From positions 1-6,155 of the forward strand of contig JAJZNY010000240.1 in assembly GCA_021852245.1 (NCBI GenBank): a stretch of 6,155 bases of DNA, given 5' to 3'. The translations under genes were made by a program, and so were the position numbers. Each line of letters starts with the position of its first letter. The stretch's first letter is position 1. Source of the stretch: Planctomycetota bacterium. Lineage in GTDB: Bacteria > Planctomycetota > Phycisphaerae > WQYP01. Below the pieces are notes generated by a model, which did no database searches, was not told where the DNA came from, and worked only from the letters and a program-made list of their open reading frames with translations. Positions 1 through 5,189 of the stretch are shown piece by piece.

Positions 1-595
1 ATTTGCCGGTCACGACATGCACCATGCCCTGATGGGCCCCGTCGGTATGGGTGTTGATGTAGGTGTCCATCATCCAATCCATGATCTGGGCGTTGGTGCC
101 GACATCCGGCGCGGGGATATCGTGGTCAGGGCCGATGTGGTTGCCCAGGGCGGAAGTAAAACGGCGTGTAAGCCGCATCAATTCATTTGAGGAGAGCTCC
201 CGCGTATTGACTTTGACTCCCCCCTTGGCCCCGCCGAATGGAAGACGCATCAGCGCGCACTTCATCGTCATCCACAGGGCCAGCGCCTTGACATCATCAA
301 GACTCACTTCCGGATGATAGCGTATTCCCCCCTTATACGGGCCGAGAATATTATTGTGCTGAATGCGATAACCCTTGAATATCTCATAGCTGCCGTCATC
401 GCGGCGGACCGGAAAATTGACGATCAGCTCATTTTTCGGTTGACCGAGAATGGCTCGAACGTATTCCGGAGCCTTGACAATCTCGCACGCGCCGTTGACC
501 GCCTCGACCGCCATCCCAAAAAGGGAATCCGGATCCGCCGGTAAAAGAGGTTTGGCACTCGGTAATTCAACTGGAATCCGGACTGTCGGCGTCAA
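1..595 (-). CDS. Glu/Leu/Phe/Val dehydrogenase family protein, probably glutamate dehydrogenase (partial, C-terminus beyond left edge)
   Basis: This is the N-terminal 198 codons of an amino-acid dehydrogenase that interconverts glutamate and 2-oxoglutarate plus ammonia using NAD(P)H in the cytoplasm. It shows the substrate-binding GPYKGGIRYHP segment (K88), WMTMKCALM (K112), the family signature LPFGGAKGG with the catalytic lysine K124, and PAPDVGTNAQIMDW with the catalytic-type aspartate D164. The family is usually about 410-450 residues, so roughly the substrate domain is present and the Rossmann domain is missing because of the window edge. I chose a TTG start at 595: it has a strong GGAGGAA site 5 nt upstream and overlaps the TGA of the preceding glycosyltransferase in a TTGA tetranucleotide, which suggests translational coupling. 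The first in-frame ATG lies at codon 28 and has no comparable site. Whether the substrate is glutamate, leucine or valine cannot be settled from this half; the KGGIRYHP style favours glutamate. Third gene of the leftward operon. Confidence 0.9.
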   Translation of the reverse strand, partial: MTPTVRIPVELPSAKPLLPADPDSLFGMAVEAVNGACEIVKAPEYVRAILGQPKNELIVNFPVRRDDGSYEIFKGYRIQHNNILGPYKGGIRYHPEVSLDDVKALALWMTMKCALMRLPFGGAKGGVKVNTRELSSNELMRLTRRFTSALGNHIGPDHDIPAPDVGTNAQIMDWMMDTYINTHTDGAHQGMVHVVTGK

Positions 596-1581
596 CTGTT
601 TCCTCCCGCATCGACTCTCTGCAACTCCCGCATCATAACCGCCGGTGCAGCCGTCGGCATCTTATCCGTTCCCAAAATCCACACCCGCAGCCCTATCGGA
701 CGCCACCAGCGCGGATCACTTTGAATAAACTGCGCCACCGTCGGTACCCCTAGGGCGGCCGCCAGATGGCTCACACCGCTGTCGTTACCAAAAAAAACCT
801 CCGCAGAACGAAGAATTTCCACGAGTTGTGGCAGTTCGTAACAGTCATTCACACGGAAATCGCCCGCCAGCGCCGCCCTCTCCGCCGCAGCCATCCGTTC
901 TCGCTCCACCGGACCGAGAATAAATTCCGGCCTATATCCCCGCTTTTGCAACCGCCGCGCCAGTCCCGTGTAAAAATCCAGCGGTCGGCATTTATCCCTG
1001 CCGCCACTTCCCGGGTGAATGATCACCTTACGCGGGGACGGTTTCCACCCGTTGTTTCTCCCATCAGCCAATTTTGCCGCCGACAGATCGGGCGAAATTC
1101 CGAGTTGGCGGCAGCGCTGAACCACGACGTGATGCGGATCACCCGGGCTTGGCAGGGGATTAAAGAAAGAAATTCGCGCCGAACCGCAAGATCGTCTCGC
1201 CGCCCGGGCCCAGGCATCGTTGCCGCTGCTCACGCCGCTTACAAGCCAATCACAGTCTGCCCATGGCGGGGCTGCCGGATCGGGATCGTCTCCGAACCAG
1301 CGGTGATGATTGAAATAATGAATATCCACGGCACGCTCCGCCCACCCCAGTATCTCGAAAAGCCTGCCGACGGATGCCGCGGTCACCATGGTGATCCGGC
1401 AGCCCGGATGAAGCCGCCTGAATTGCTCAAACATCGGTTTGAGCAGAATGGTGTCCCCCAGCGCGCCGGAAAAAACCACGGTAATCCGACATCTCTTGCC
1501 GTGGAAAGGATCGCCCGCTTCAAAGCCGCGTAATCCGATCTTTATTTGGCCGGTGGCCGACGACTTATCTTTTGAATCCAT
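592..1581 (-). CDS. Glycosyltransferase family 9 protein (ADP-heptose:LPS heptosyltransferase-like)
   Basis: A 329-residue GT9 enzyme, the family that transfers heptose or a related sugar from a nucleotide donor to the lipopolysaccharide core at the inner face of the cytoplasmic membrane. The N-terminal fold has ITVVFSGALGDTILLKP, with the aspartate of GALGD (D43) at the usual catalytic-base position. The donor-binding half has IIHPGSGGRDKCRP (about 188-200, K197) and the signature FFGNDSGVSHLAAALGVP (263-280). The family normally opens at the equivalent of residue 31, so there is a 30-residue N-terminal extension. The ATG at 1581 is nevertheless the only credible start, because the next in-frame start (GTG, residue 35) would delete strand one. 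Its ribosome site (GGGTGGTGG directly upstream) is weak, and the gene overlaps the 3' end of mnmA by 40 nt, so coupled translation is likely. The family call is firm. The acceptor and sugar are unknown, and single GT9 genes outside LPS loci often have undefined roles. Confidence 0.9.
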   Translation of the reverse strand: MDSKDKSSATGQIKIGLRGFEAGDPFHGKRCRITVVFSGALGDTILLKPMFEQFRRLHPGCRITMVTAASVGRLFEILGWAERAVDIHYFNHHRWFGDDPDPAAPPWADCDWLVSGVSSGNDAWARAARRSCGSARISFFNPLPSPGDPHHVVVQRCRQLGISPDLSAAKLADGRNNGWKPSPRKVIIHPGSGGRDKCRPLDFYTGLARRLQKRGYRPEFILGPVERERMAAAERAALAGDFRVNDCYELPQLVEILRSAEVFFGNDSGVSHLAAALGVPTVAQFIQSDPRWWRPIGLRVWILGTDKMPTAAPAVMMRELQRVDAGGNS

Positions 1582-2684
1582 CCACCACCCAGAACACGCG
1601 AATCCTCGTAGCAGACGACCGCCTGACCCGGCGTGATGGCCGCGATCGGCTCATCAAACTGCACAATCAATTCCCGTTGCGGGCTTACGCTCACGGTCGC
1701 CGGCGCCGGCTGCGAGTTGTAACGCACTTTCGCTAAGCAGCGCCGCTGGTTCGGTAATTCGTCATCAAGCCAATTCACTTCCCCGGCGACCAGATACTGC
1801 GAAAGCAGCTCTTCAGCCGGTCCCAGATGTACGCGATTGTTCTCACTGTCGATGGCCGTCACATAGATCGGGTATCCCAATGCCACGCCCACACCCTTCC
1901 GCTGACCGATGGTAAAACGCTGGTGGCCGGGATGTTCGCCGACCACAGTCCCGTCCGGTCCGATGAAGGGTCCCGGCTTGACGCTCTGCGGGCTGCGGCG
2001 GGCCACAAGTTCGAAATAATTATTCTCCGGCACAAAGCAGATTTCCTGCGAGTCCGGCTTGGCATGAACCGGCAGGCCCATTTCCCGTGCCATCTCCCGA
2101 ACCTCTGTTTTAGGATAATCACCGATCGGCAGAAGCATGCGCGGTAATTCCTCCGGCGGCACGCCGAAGAGCACGTAACTCTGGTCTTTGGAAATATCCG
2201 CACCGCGCAGAATCGCCGGACGCCCGGTAGGGGTTTGCCCAATGCGGGCGTAATGACCCGTCGCCACGAAATCCGCCTCCAACGCCCTGGCATACCGCGC
2301 CAATTTGCCAAATTTCAGATATTCATTGCATCGCACGCACGGATTGGGCGTCCGTCCGGCATTGTATTCCTGTACAAAATAATCGACGATTCGGCCGAAA
2401 TCCGACCGGAAATTCAGTGCGTAAAACTCCATTCCCAGCAGCCCGGCCACATAGCGGGCATCGGCCGCATCGCCTACCGAGCAGCACCCCTTGCGATTGG
2501 GCTTTTGAGTGTCCGCTTTGCAGGAACTCGGGTCTTGCTCCTCCGGCTCATGTCCGAGTCGCATAAATACGCCGATGCACTCGTACCCCTGCCGTTGCAA
2601 AAGCGCCGCTGCCACGGAGCTGTCCACCCCGCCCGACATCGCCACCACAACCTTTCCGCGTTTTTGTTCCCGTACCGAAAACAT
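1542..2684 (-). CDS. mnmA: tRNA-specific 2-thiouridylase MnmA
   Basis: The ATP-pyrophosphatase that adenylates U34 and inserts sulfur to make 2-thiouridine in tRNA-Lys, -Glu and -Gln. Numbered from the ATG at 2684 (380 residues), it has the PP-loop SGGVDSS (17-23), NPCVRCNEYLKFG with the catalytic cysteine C119 (equivalent to E. coli C102), ATGHYARI, KDQSYVLFGV, SQEICFVPE with the persulfide-forming C216 (equivalent to E. coli C199), HQRFTIGQRKGVGVALG, and a C-terminal beta-barrel ending FDEPIAAITPGQAVVCYE. An insert after the first strand region carries SSCKAD and GCCSVGDAADAR; the GCCS motif is common in non-proteobacterial MnmA. A GTG at 2708 would add 8 residues (MKSGYNED) but lacks a ribosome site. 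The ATG at 2684 fits family length better and sits exactly where a TATAAT-driven transcript would begin. First gene of the leftward operon. Complete, with all key residues present. Confidence 0.96.
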   Translation of the reverse strand: MFSVREQKRGKVVVAMSGGVDSSVAAALLQRQGYECIGVFMRLGHEPEEQDPSSCKADTQKPNRKGCCSVGDAADARYVAGLLGMEFYALNFRSDFGRIVDYFVQEYNAGRTPNPCVRCNEYLKFGKLARYARALEADFVATGHYARIGQTPTGRPAILRGADISKDQSYVLFGVPPEELPRMLLPIGDYPKTEVREMAREMGLPVHAKPDSQEICFVPENNYFELVARRSPQSVKPGPFIGPDGTVVGEHPGHQRFTIGQRKGVGVALGYPIYVTAIDSENNRVHLGPAEELLSQYLVAGEVNWLDDELPNQRRCLAKVRYNSQPAPATVSVSPQRELIVQFDEPIAAITPGQAVVCYEDSRVLGGGWIQKISRRPPAK

Positions 2685-2696
2685 ATCCTCATTATA
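2685..2696 (-). promoter_or_regulatory. Candidate -10 box (TATAAT) immediately before mnmA
   Basis: On the minus strand a perfect TATAAT occupies 2696-2691 and is followed by exactly six bases (GAGGAT) and then the mnmA ATG at 2684. With standard spacing the A of the ATG would be the +1 base, giving a leaderless mRNA. I see no convincing -35 hexamer 16-18 nt upstream, so this could be chance or could depend on another sigma factor. GAGG here lies only 2 nt from the ATG, too close for a normal ribosome-binding site. Confidence 0.35.
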
Positions 2697-2784
2697 ACCG
2701 CTTTTCACCCGGCCGATGCCTGCCAGGTCGGCGGTCAGCCTCTGCCATATTCGCTTCCTTAAACCCTTTTCAGCGGGTGCCAGT

Positions 2785-2799
2785 TGACTCGGAGAGTCA
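2785..2799. promoter_or_regulatory. Perfect 15-bp dyad TGACTC-GGA-GAGTCA, operator candidate
   Basis: TGACTCGGAGAGTCA is a perfect 6-bp inverted repeat with a 3-bp centre, located in the space between the divergent mnmA and CMD-family genes and about 70 bp before the CMD start. It overlaps a TTGACT that could act as a -35 element, with TAATGT 17 nt further on as a poor -10. The geometry suits a dimeric repressor or redox-responsive regulator of the rightward operon. No regulator gene is visible in the window, so the role is inference. Confidence 0.35.
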
Positions 2800-2870
2800 G
2801 GCTTACTAATGTTTTAGACGGGCAAAGCATTGAATGGATTGTTCGTATAGGCTGCGAGAGGAAATAAGAA

Positions 2871-3242
2871 ATGGCGACGAATGCGGAAATTTATTACCAG
2901 CAGAACGCTCAGGCGAGCCGCCCCGTGAAAACGGAGATGCCCGATGCCGTCAAGGGGTTTGGGGCCTTACATCAGGCGACGATGAAAGCAGGTGCCCTGA
3001 CGGCCCTTGAAAAGGAACTCATTGCCCTGGGAATTGGCCTTGCGGTGCGATGCGAAAACTGCATCTACGCCCATGTTAAAGCATCCCTTGCGGCCGGAGC
3101 TACACGTGAGCAGATTCTCGACGCCGCCTCCGTGGCCGTGATGATGCAGGGGGGGCCGACTTATACCTATCTGCCACGCGTATTTGAAGCCTTGGATGCC
3201 CTCAAAGCATCTTCCGGAACCCCGGTCGCAGAGAATCATTGA
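2871..3242 (+). CDS. Carboxymuconolactone decarboxylase family protein (AhpD-like)
   Basis: A 123-residue all-alpha CMD-domain protein. It carries E49 followed by C61-E-N-C64-I-Y-A-H68; the spacing E-x11-C-x2-C-x3-H matches the catalytic set of AhpD alkylhydroperoxidases (E118/C130/C133/H137 in Mycobacterium). A dithiol peroxidase or disulfide-reductase role in the cytoplasm is therefore more likely than true carboxymuconolactone decarboxylation. The core runs from about residue 23 (MPDAVKGFGALHQATM) to LPRVFEALDALKA near 112, the normal length for small CMD proteins. The ATG has an AGAGGA ribosome site 8 nt upstream (2857-2862). It is followed after 15 nt by the rhodanese gene, forming a two-gene operon. 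The physiological substrate (organic peroxide, reactive sulfur or other) cannot be read from the sequence. Confidence 0.9.
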   Translation: MATNAEIYYQQNAQASRPVKTEMPDAVKGFGALHQATMKAGALTALEKELIALGIGLAVRCENCIYAHVKASLAAGATREQILDAASVAVMMQGGPTYTYLPRVFEALDALKASSGTPVAENH

Positions 3243-3257
3243 AACAGAGGACTGAGG

Positions 3258-3812
3258 ATGGCTGATAACGAGGTATCCGTTTCTGAATTGTATGAAGCGC
3301 ACATCAATCAGGGTGGGGCGGTTCTCATTGATGTTCGCACTCACGCGGAATTTGAGGGGCAGCATATCCCCGGCTCCAAATGTATTCCGCTTGACCAGCT
3401 CAGTCGCGAAATCGTCGCCGAACATCAAAAGCATCCTGACGAGCCCATCTACATCATCTGCCGCTCGGGTAATCGTTCCGGAATGGCGGTTCGAAAACTG
3501 ATGGAGTCCGATTTCCAGAAAGCCCTCTCAGTCTCCGGCGGAATACTCGCCTGGCAGGAATCTGGTTATCCGGTCAAGGCCGGTGAGCGAAAAGTCATCG
3601 CCCTCGACCGGCAGGTGCGAATTACCGCCGGGGCGCTGGCCGCTCTCGGAACGCTGTTGGGACTTTTCGTCAATCCATGGTTCTTGATTATCCCGCTCGG
3701 AGTTGGCTGTGGCCTGACCTTCTCGGGTATCACCGACACCTGTGCCATGGGGGCGGTACTGGCCAAAATGCCGTGGAACAAGGGTTCCTCCGGCGACTGC
3801 AAGTGTGGCTGA
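3258..3812 (+). CDS. Rhodanese domain fused to YgaP-like (DUF2892) membrane domain
   Basis: A 184-residue protein with an N-terminal single rhodanese domain (about 5-108) and a C-terminal two-helix membrane domain (about 115-172). The rhodanese part shows LIDVRTHAEFEGQHIPGS (CH2A-type) and the active-site loop CRSGNRS, with sulfur-accepting C68. The membrane part begins LDRQVRITAG and has two hydrophobic segments (about 122-138 and 140-158), then GITDTCAMGAVLAKMPWN, typical of DUF2892 as in E. coli YgaP (174 residues). The protein probably carries persulfide sulfur at the inner membrane surface. The extreme C-terminus has a GDCKCG tail (C181, C183), a possible extra thiol or metal site. AGAGG lies 7 nt before the ATG. 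Co-transcribed with the AhpD-like gene; a terminator begins 7 nt after its stop. The domain assignment is secure; the exact sulfur donor and acceptor are not. Confidence 0.93.
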   Translation: MADNEVSVSELYEAHINQGGAVLIDVRTHAEFEGQHIPGSKCIPLDQLSREIVAEHQKHPDEPIYIICRSGNRSGMAVRKLMESDFQKALSVSGGILAWQESGYPVKAGERKVIALDRQVRITAGALAALGTLLGLFVNPWFLIIPLGVGCGLTFSGITDTCAMGAVLAKMPWNKGSSGDCKCG

Positions 3813-3819
3813 TCATAAC

Positions 3820-3837
3820 CGCCAAAATTGGCGTTTT
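3820..3837 (+). terminator. Rho-independent terminator after the CMD-rhodanese operon
   Basis: CGCCAAAATTGGCG is a perfect 14-bp palindrome (five-base-pair stem CGCCA/TGGCG around AAAT) followed directly by TTTT, starting 7 nt after the rhodanese stop codon. The position and run of T support termination of the rightward operon; the stem is short, so efficiency may be modest. Confidence 0.65.
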
Positions 3838-3885
3838 CATAAACTGGGTTTCCGGTCTTTGAGTGTTTTGTGGCACTCGCGTTGA

Positions 3886-3993
3886 GGCCCCCATCCATCG
3901 TATGCGATCATCCTAAATGCAGGCCGGTGGATTGACTCCACTGGTCCCCGCGACACGCCCATGATGCCGCCACCGCCGCCACCCGCCGTTTGA
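3886..3993 (+). pseudogene. Possible decayed RHS core boundary with proline-rich end
   Basis: One plus-strand frame, open between TGA codons at 3883 and 3991, encodes SYAIILNAGRWIDSTGPR followed by a short proline run and a stop. It resembles the end of an RHS-associated core (compare YQFVTSDPLGRTDSTG in the gene at 5190, one codon longer across the same span, ending in the same DSTG). It has no start codon in a sensible place and no visible core upstream. It could be the eroded boundary of a third RHS tip or a chance match. The rest of 3838-4048 holds no gene I can support; a short GAGTG/CACTC inverted repeat at 3861-3878 has no T tract. Confidence 0.25.
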
Positions 3994-4048
3994 TTCCGCC
4001 TGCCCCGCGCGTTATAGTTTTGGGAGTAATTGAAATGTTGGGGCTCGC

Positions 4049-4456
4049 ATGGTCGCCATCGATGAAAAATCAATGCCAAGCGCGGAGGCAGGCCGCTGCA
4101 TGCACCCGCCGGTAAATAACCTGTATAAGGGGATGACGCTGGATGCGGTGACGGGGCTGTATTATGAGCGCAATCGCGATTATTCGCCGAGCCTTGGCCG
4201 GTGGATGGAGCAGGACCCGGCCCAATTCATTAACGGGGCCAATACATACCAATTCGTCGATTCCTCGCCGGTGGGGAATGTGGATGCGAGCCGGCTGCAG
4301 GTTTTCGCATACGGATTCACCGTCGGCAGCGCCCCGAACTCCCCGGAGTTGCAGGCCCGGACCGACGCGACCTCGCATGGATACCGGGGGCAGCCACCGA
4401 TGTTTTGCAAAAGATTTTGCTCCACAAGAGGCTGGTCGCAGAAAAAACATCCGTAG
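4049..4456 (+). CDS. Orphan RHS core fragment with unique short tail (cassette 1)
   Basis: A 135-residue ORF. Residues 23-70 are the RHS-repeat-associated core (NNLYKGMTLDAVTGLYYERN, then RDYSPSLGRWMEQDP and NTYQFV), the hyperconserved module that precedes variable C-terminal toxins in RHS proteins. The boundary reads SSPVGNVDASR, where families usually have D-P-x-G, so the boundary glycine is replaced by arginine. The following tail of about 53 residues, with two cysteines in FCKRFC and a basic end, matches nothing I know. Full RHS proteins are usually well over 1000 residues, so this is a displaced tip without repeats or secretion module. The ATG has GGGG 5 nt upstream and is preceded by an in-frame TGA at 4031. 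GC-rich third positions through the tail are consistent with coding. It may be expressed, or be a silent cassette kept for recombination with a full-length rhs gene elsewhere. Confidence 0.6.
   Translation: MVAIDEKSMPSAEAGRCMHPPVNNLYKGMTLDAVTGLYYERNRDYSPSLGRWMEQDPAQFINGANTYQFVDSSPVGNVDASRLQVFAYGFTVGSAPNSPELQARTDATSHGYRGQPPMFCKRFCSTRGWSQKKHP
4115..4258 (+). repeat. Direct repeat copy 1: 48-codon RHS core
   Basis: Pairs with 5259-5402, 1144 bp downstream in the same orientation. By hand alignment 131 of 144 positions are identical without gaps. Eleven differences are synonymous; the two amino-acid changes are K/Q and L/P. The sequence on the 3' side is unrelated at nucleotide level and that on the 5' side much less similar. 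Confidence 0.95.
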
Positions 4457-4469
4457 TGGAGATATTGGC

Positions 4470-5099
4470 ATGCCCGAACAGCAACCCAAAGAGCGCCGGG
4501 ATATTTCTAAAAGACTAGTCCTGTTCCTTATAATCTTTTTCGTCGTCTGCGTCCTTGGGCGCTTGTTGCGCCCGTGGCTCGGGCGCACGACCGTTTCCGT
4601 TTCAGGGGTCTGGCAGTTCATGTCGCCGCACTTGGTCGGCATCGTCCTTCCCCACAAGATCGGAGGAGCCGCTCCCCCGATAATTGGCTTGTCTCAAGGG
4701 GATTACCCCAAGCTGCCGCGCGGCGGAGTCGAGTCGTCGATCCTGTCCGCTGGGATAGTCCCAATTTTCCCCAATGGCGGGGTGTACACCGCCTGCAACT
4801 ACGGCGTCATTAGCGGGCCGGGCAGCAAATCACCAAAGCATTACGCGTGGGCGCCGGTCATCATCGTGCCGGCCGCCGGGGGCTGGCAGATCGCGTACCC
4901 CTTTTACATGCATCTTCGGTTGAAAATACCAAGGCACAGGAACTACACGGTGGGGCTCTTCCCAGGCCACGGCAACGACAATATGTTCACACGGATCGTG
5001 CTGACGATGAAACGGCCACTGCCCCGATCGCCGCAACGCGGTACCGGCGGAGCGGAGAAGCACGGGCCCTCACCGAGCGGCGGTAGGCGGCCCGGCTAG
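4470..5099 (+). CDS. Hypothetical single-pass membrane protein following RHS cassette 1
   Basis: A 209-residue protein I do not recognise. It has a short charged N-terminus (MPEQQPKERRDISKR), one strongly hydrophobic segment at about 16-32 (LVLFLIIFFVVCVLG) flanked by arginines, then a soluble region rich in glycine, proline and hydrophobic residues (KIGGAAPPIIGLSQGDYPKL, AWAPVIIVPAAGGWQIAYPF), and a basic low-complexity end (about 180-209). This suggests an N-terminal signal anchor with the bulk outside the cytoplasm, or an uncleaved signal peptide. The ATG at 4470 has GGAG 8 nt upstream and lies 13 nt after the stop of the RHS tip, so the two are probably co-transcribed. The frame is open further upstream to 4164, but that stretch is antisense-free shadow of the RHS core. 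Its position is that of an immunity or partner gene in RHS cassettes; this role is inferred from position alone. Confidence 0.6.
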   Translation: MPEQQPKERRDISKRLVLFLIIFFVVCVLGRLLRPWLGRTTVSVSGVWQFMSPHLVGIVLPHKIGGAAPPIIGLSQGDYPKLPRGGVESSILSAGIVPIFPNGGVYTACNYGVISGPGSKSPKHYAWAPVIIVPAAGGWQIAYPFYMHLRLKIPRHRNYTVGLFPGHGNDNMFTRIVLTMKRPLPRSPQRGTGGAEKHGPSPSGGRRPG

Positions 5100-5189
5100 G
5101 GCAGGCGGGTACCTCTGGCCGAGCGGCCTTCCCCGTATAGCACCGGGCGCGTTATGATTTTCACGGTGAGGCAATTTTGAGGCCGTAGT
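5100..5189 (+). other. Short spacer between cassettes
   Basis: Ninety bases with no gene. GGCC-GAGC-GGCC at about 5117-5128 can form a 4-bp stem but is followed by TTCCCC rather than a T tract, so it is not a convincing terminator. The GCGCGTTAT element shared with cassette 1 begins at 5147. Frame reading GCG CGT TAT here and at 4007 gives ARY in both copies, which may be the last trace of upstream RHS coding sequence. Confidence 0.4.

Noticed and set aside
766..1533. 255-codon plus-strand ORF opposite the glycosyltransferase
   Set aside because: It is the antisense of a gene with clear GT9 motifs, its product is arginine/proline/histidine-rich without any domain, and no ribosome site stands out.
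1859..2311. 150-codon minus-strand ORF inside mnmA
   Set aside because: Alternative frame of mnmA with a tryptophan/arginine-rich composition and no recognisable motif.
2235..2762. 175-codon plus-strand ORF opposite the mnmA 5' half
   Set aside because: Antisense shadow of the PP-loop and catalytic region of mnmA; no start signal or domain.
3861..3878. GAGTG/CACTC inverted repeat as a second terminator
   Set aside because: Only five base pairs around an 8-nt loop and no following T tract; the hairpin at 3820 already fits termination.
4164..4469. Upstream in-frame extension of the membrane protein gene
   Set aside because: This frame runs across the conserved RHS core in the wrong register and gives an arginine-rich product; the ATG at 4470 has a proper ribosome site and follows the RHS-tip stop.
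4070..4657. 195-codon minus-strand ORF, with a similar one at 5070-5369
   Set aside because: The two minus-strand ORFs resemble each other only because the sense RHS core is duplicated; the products are basic low-complexity sequences and the sense frame carries the conserved residues.
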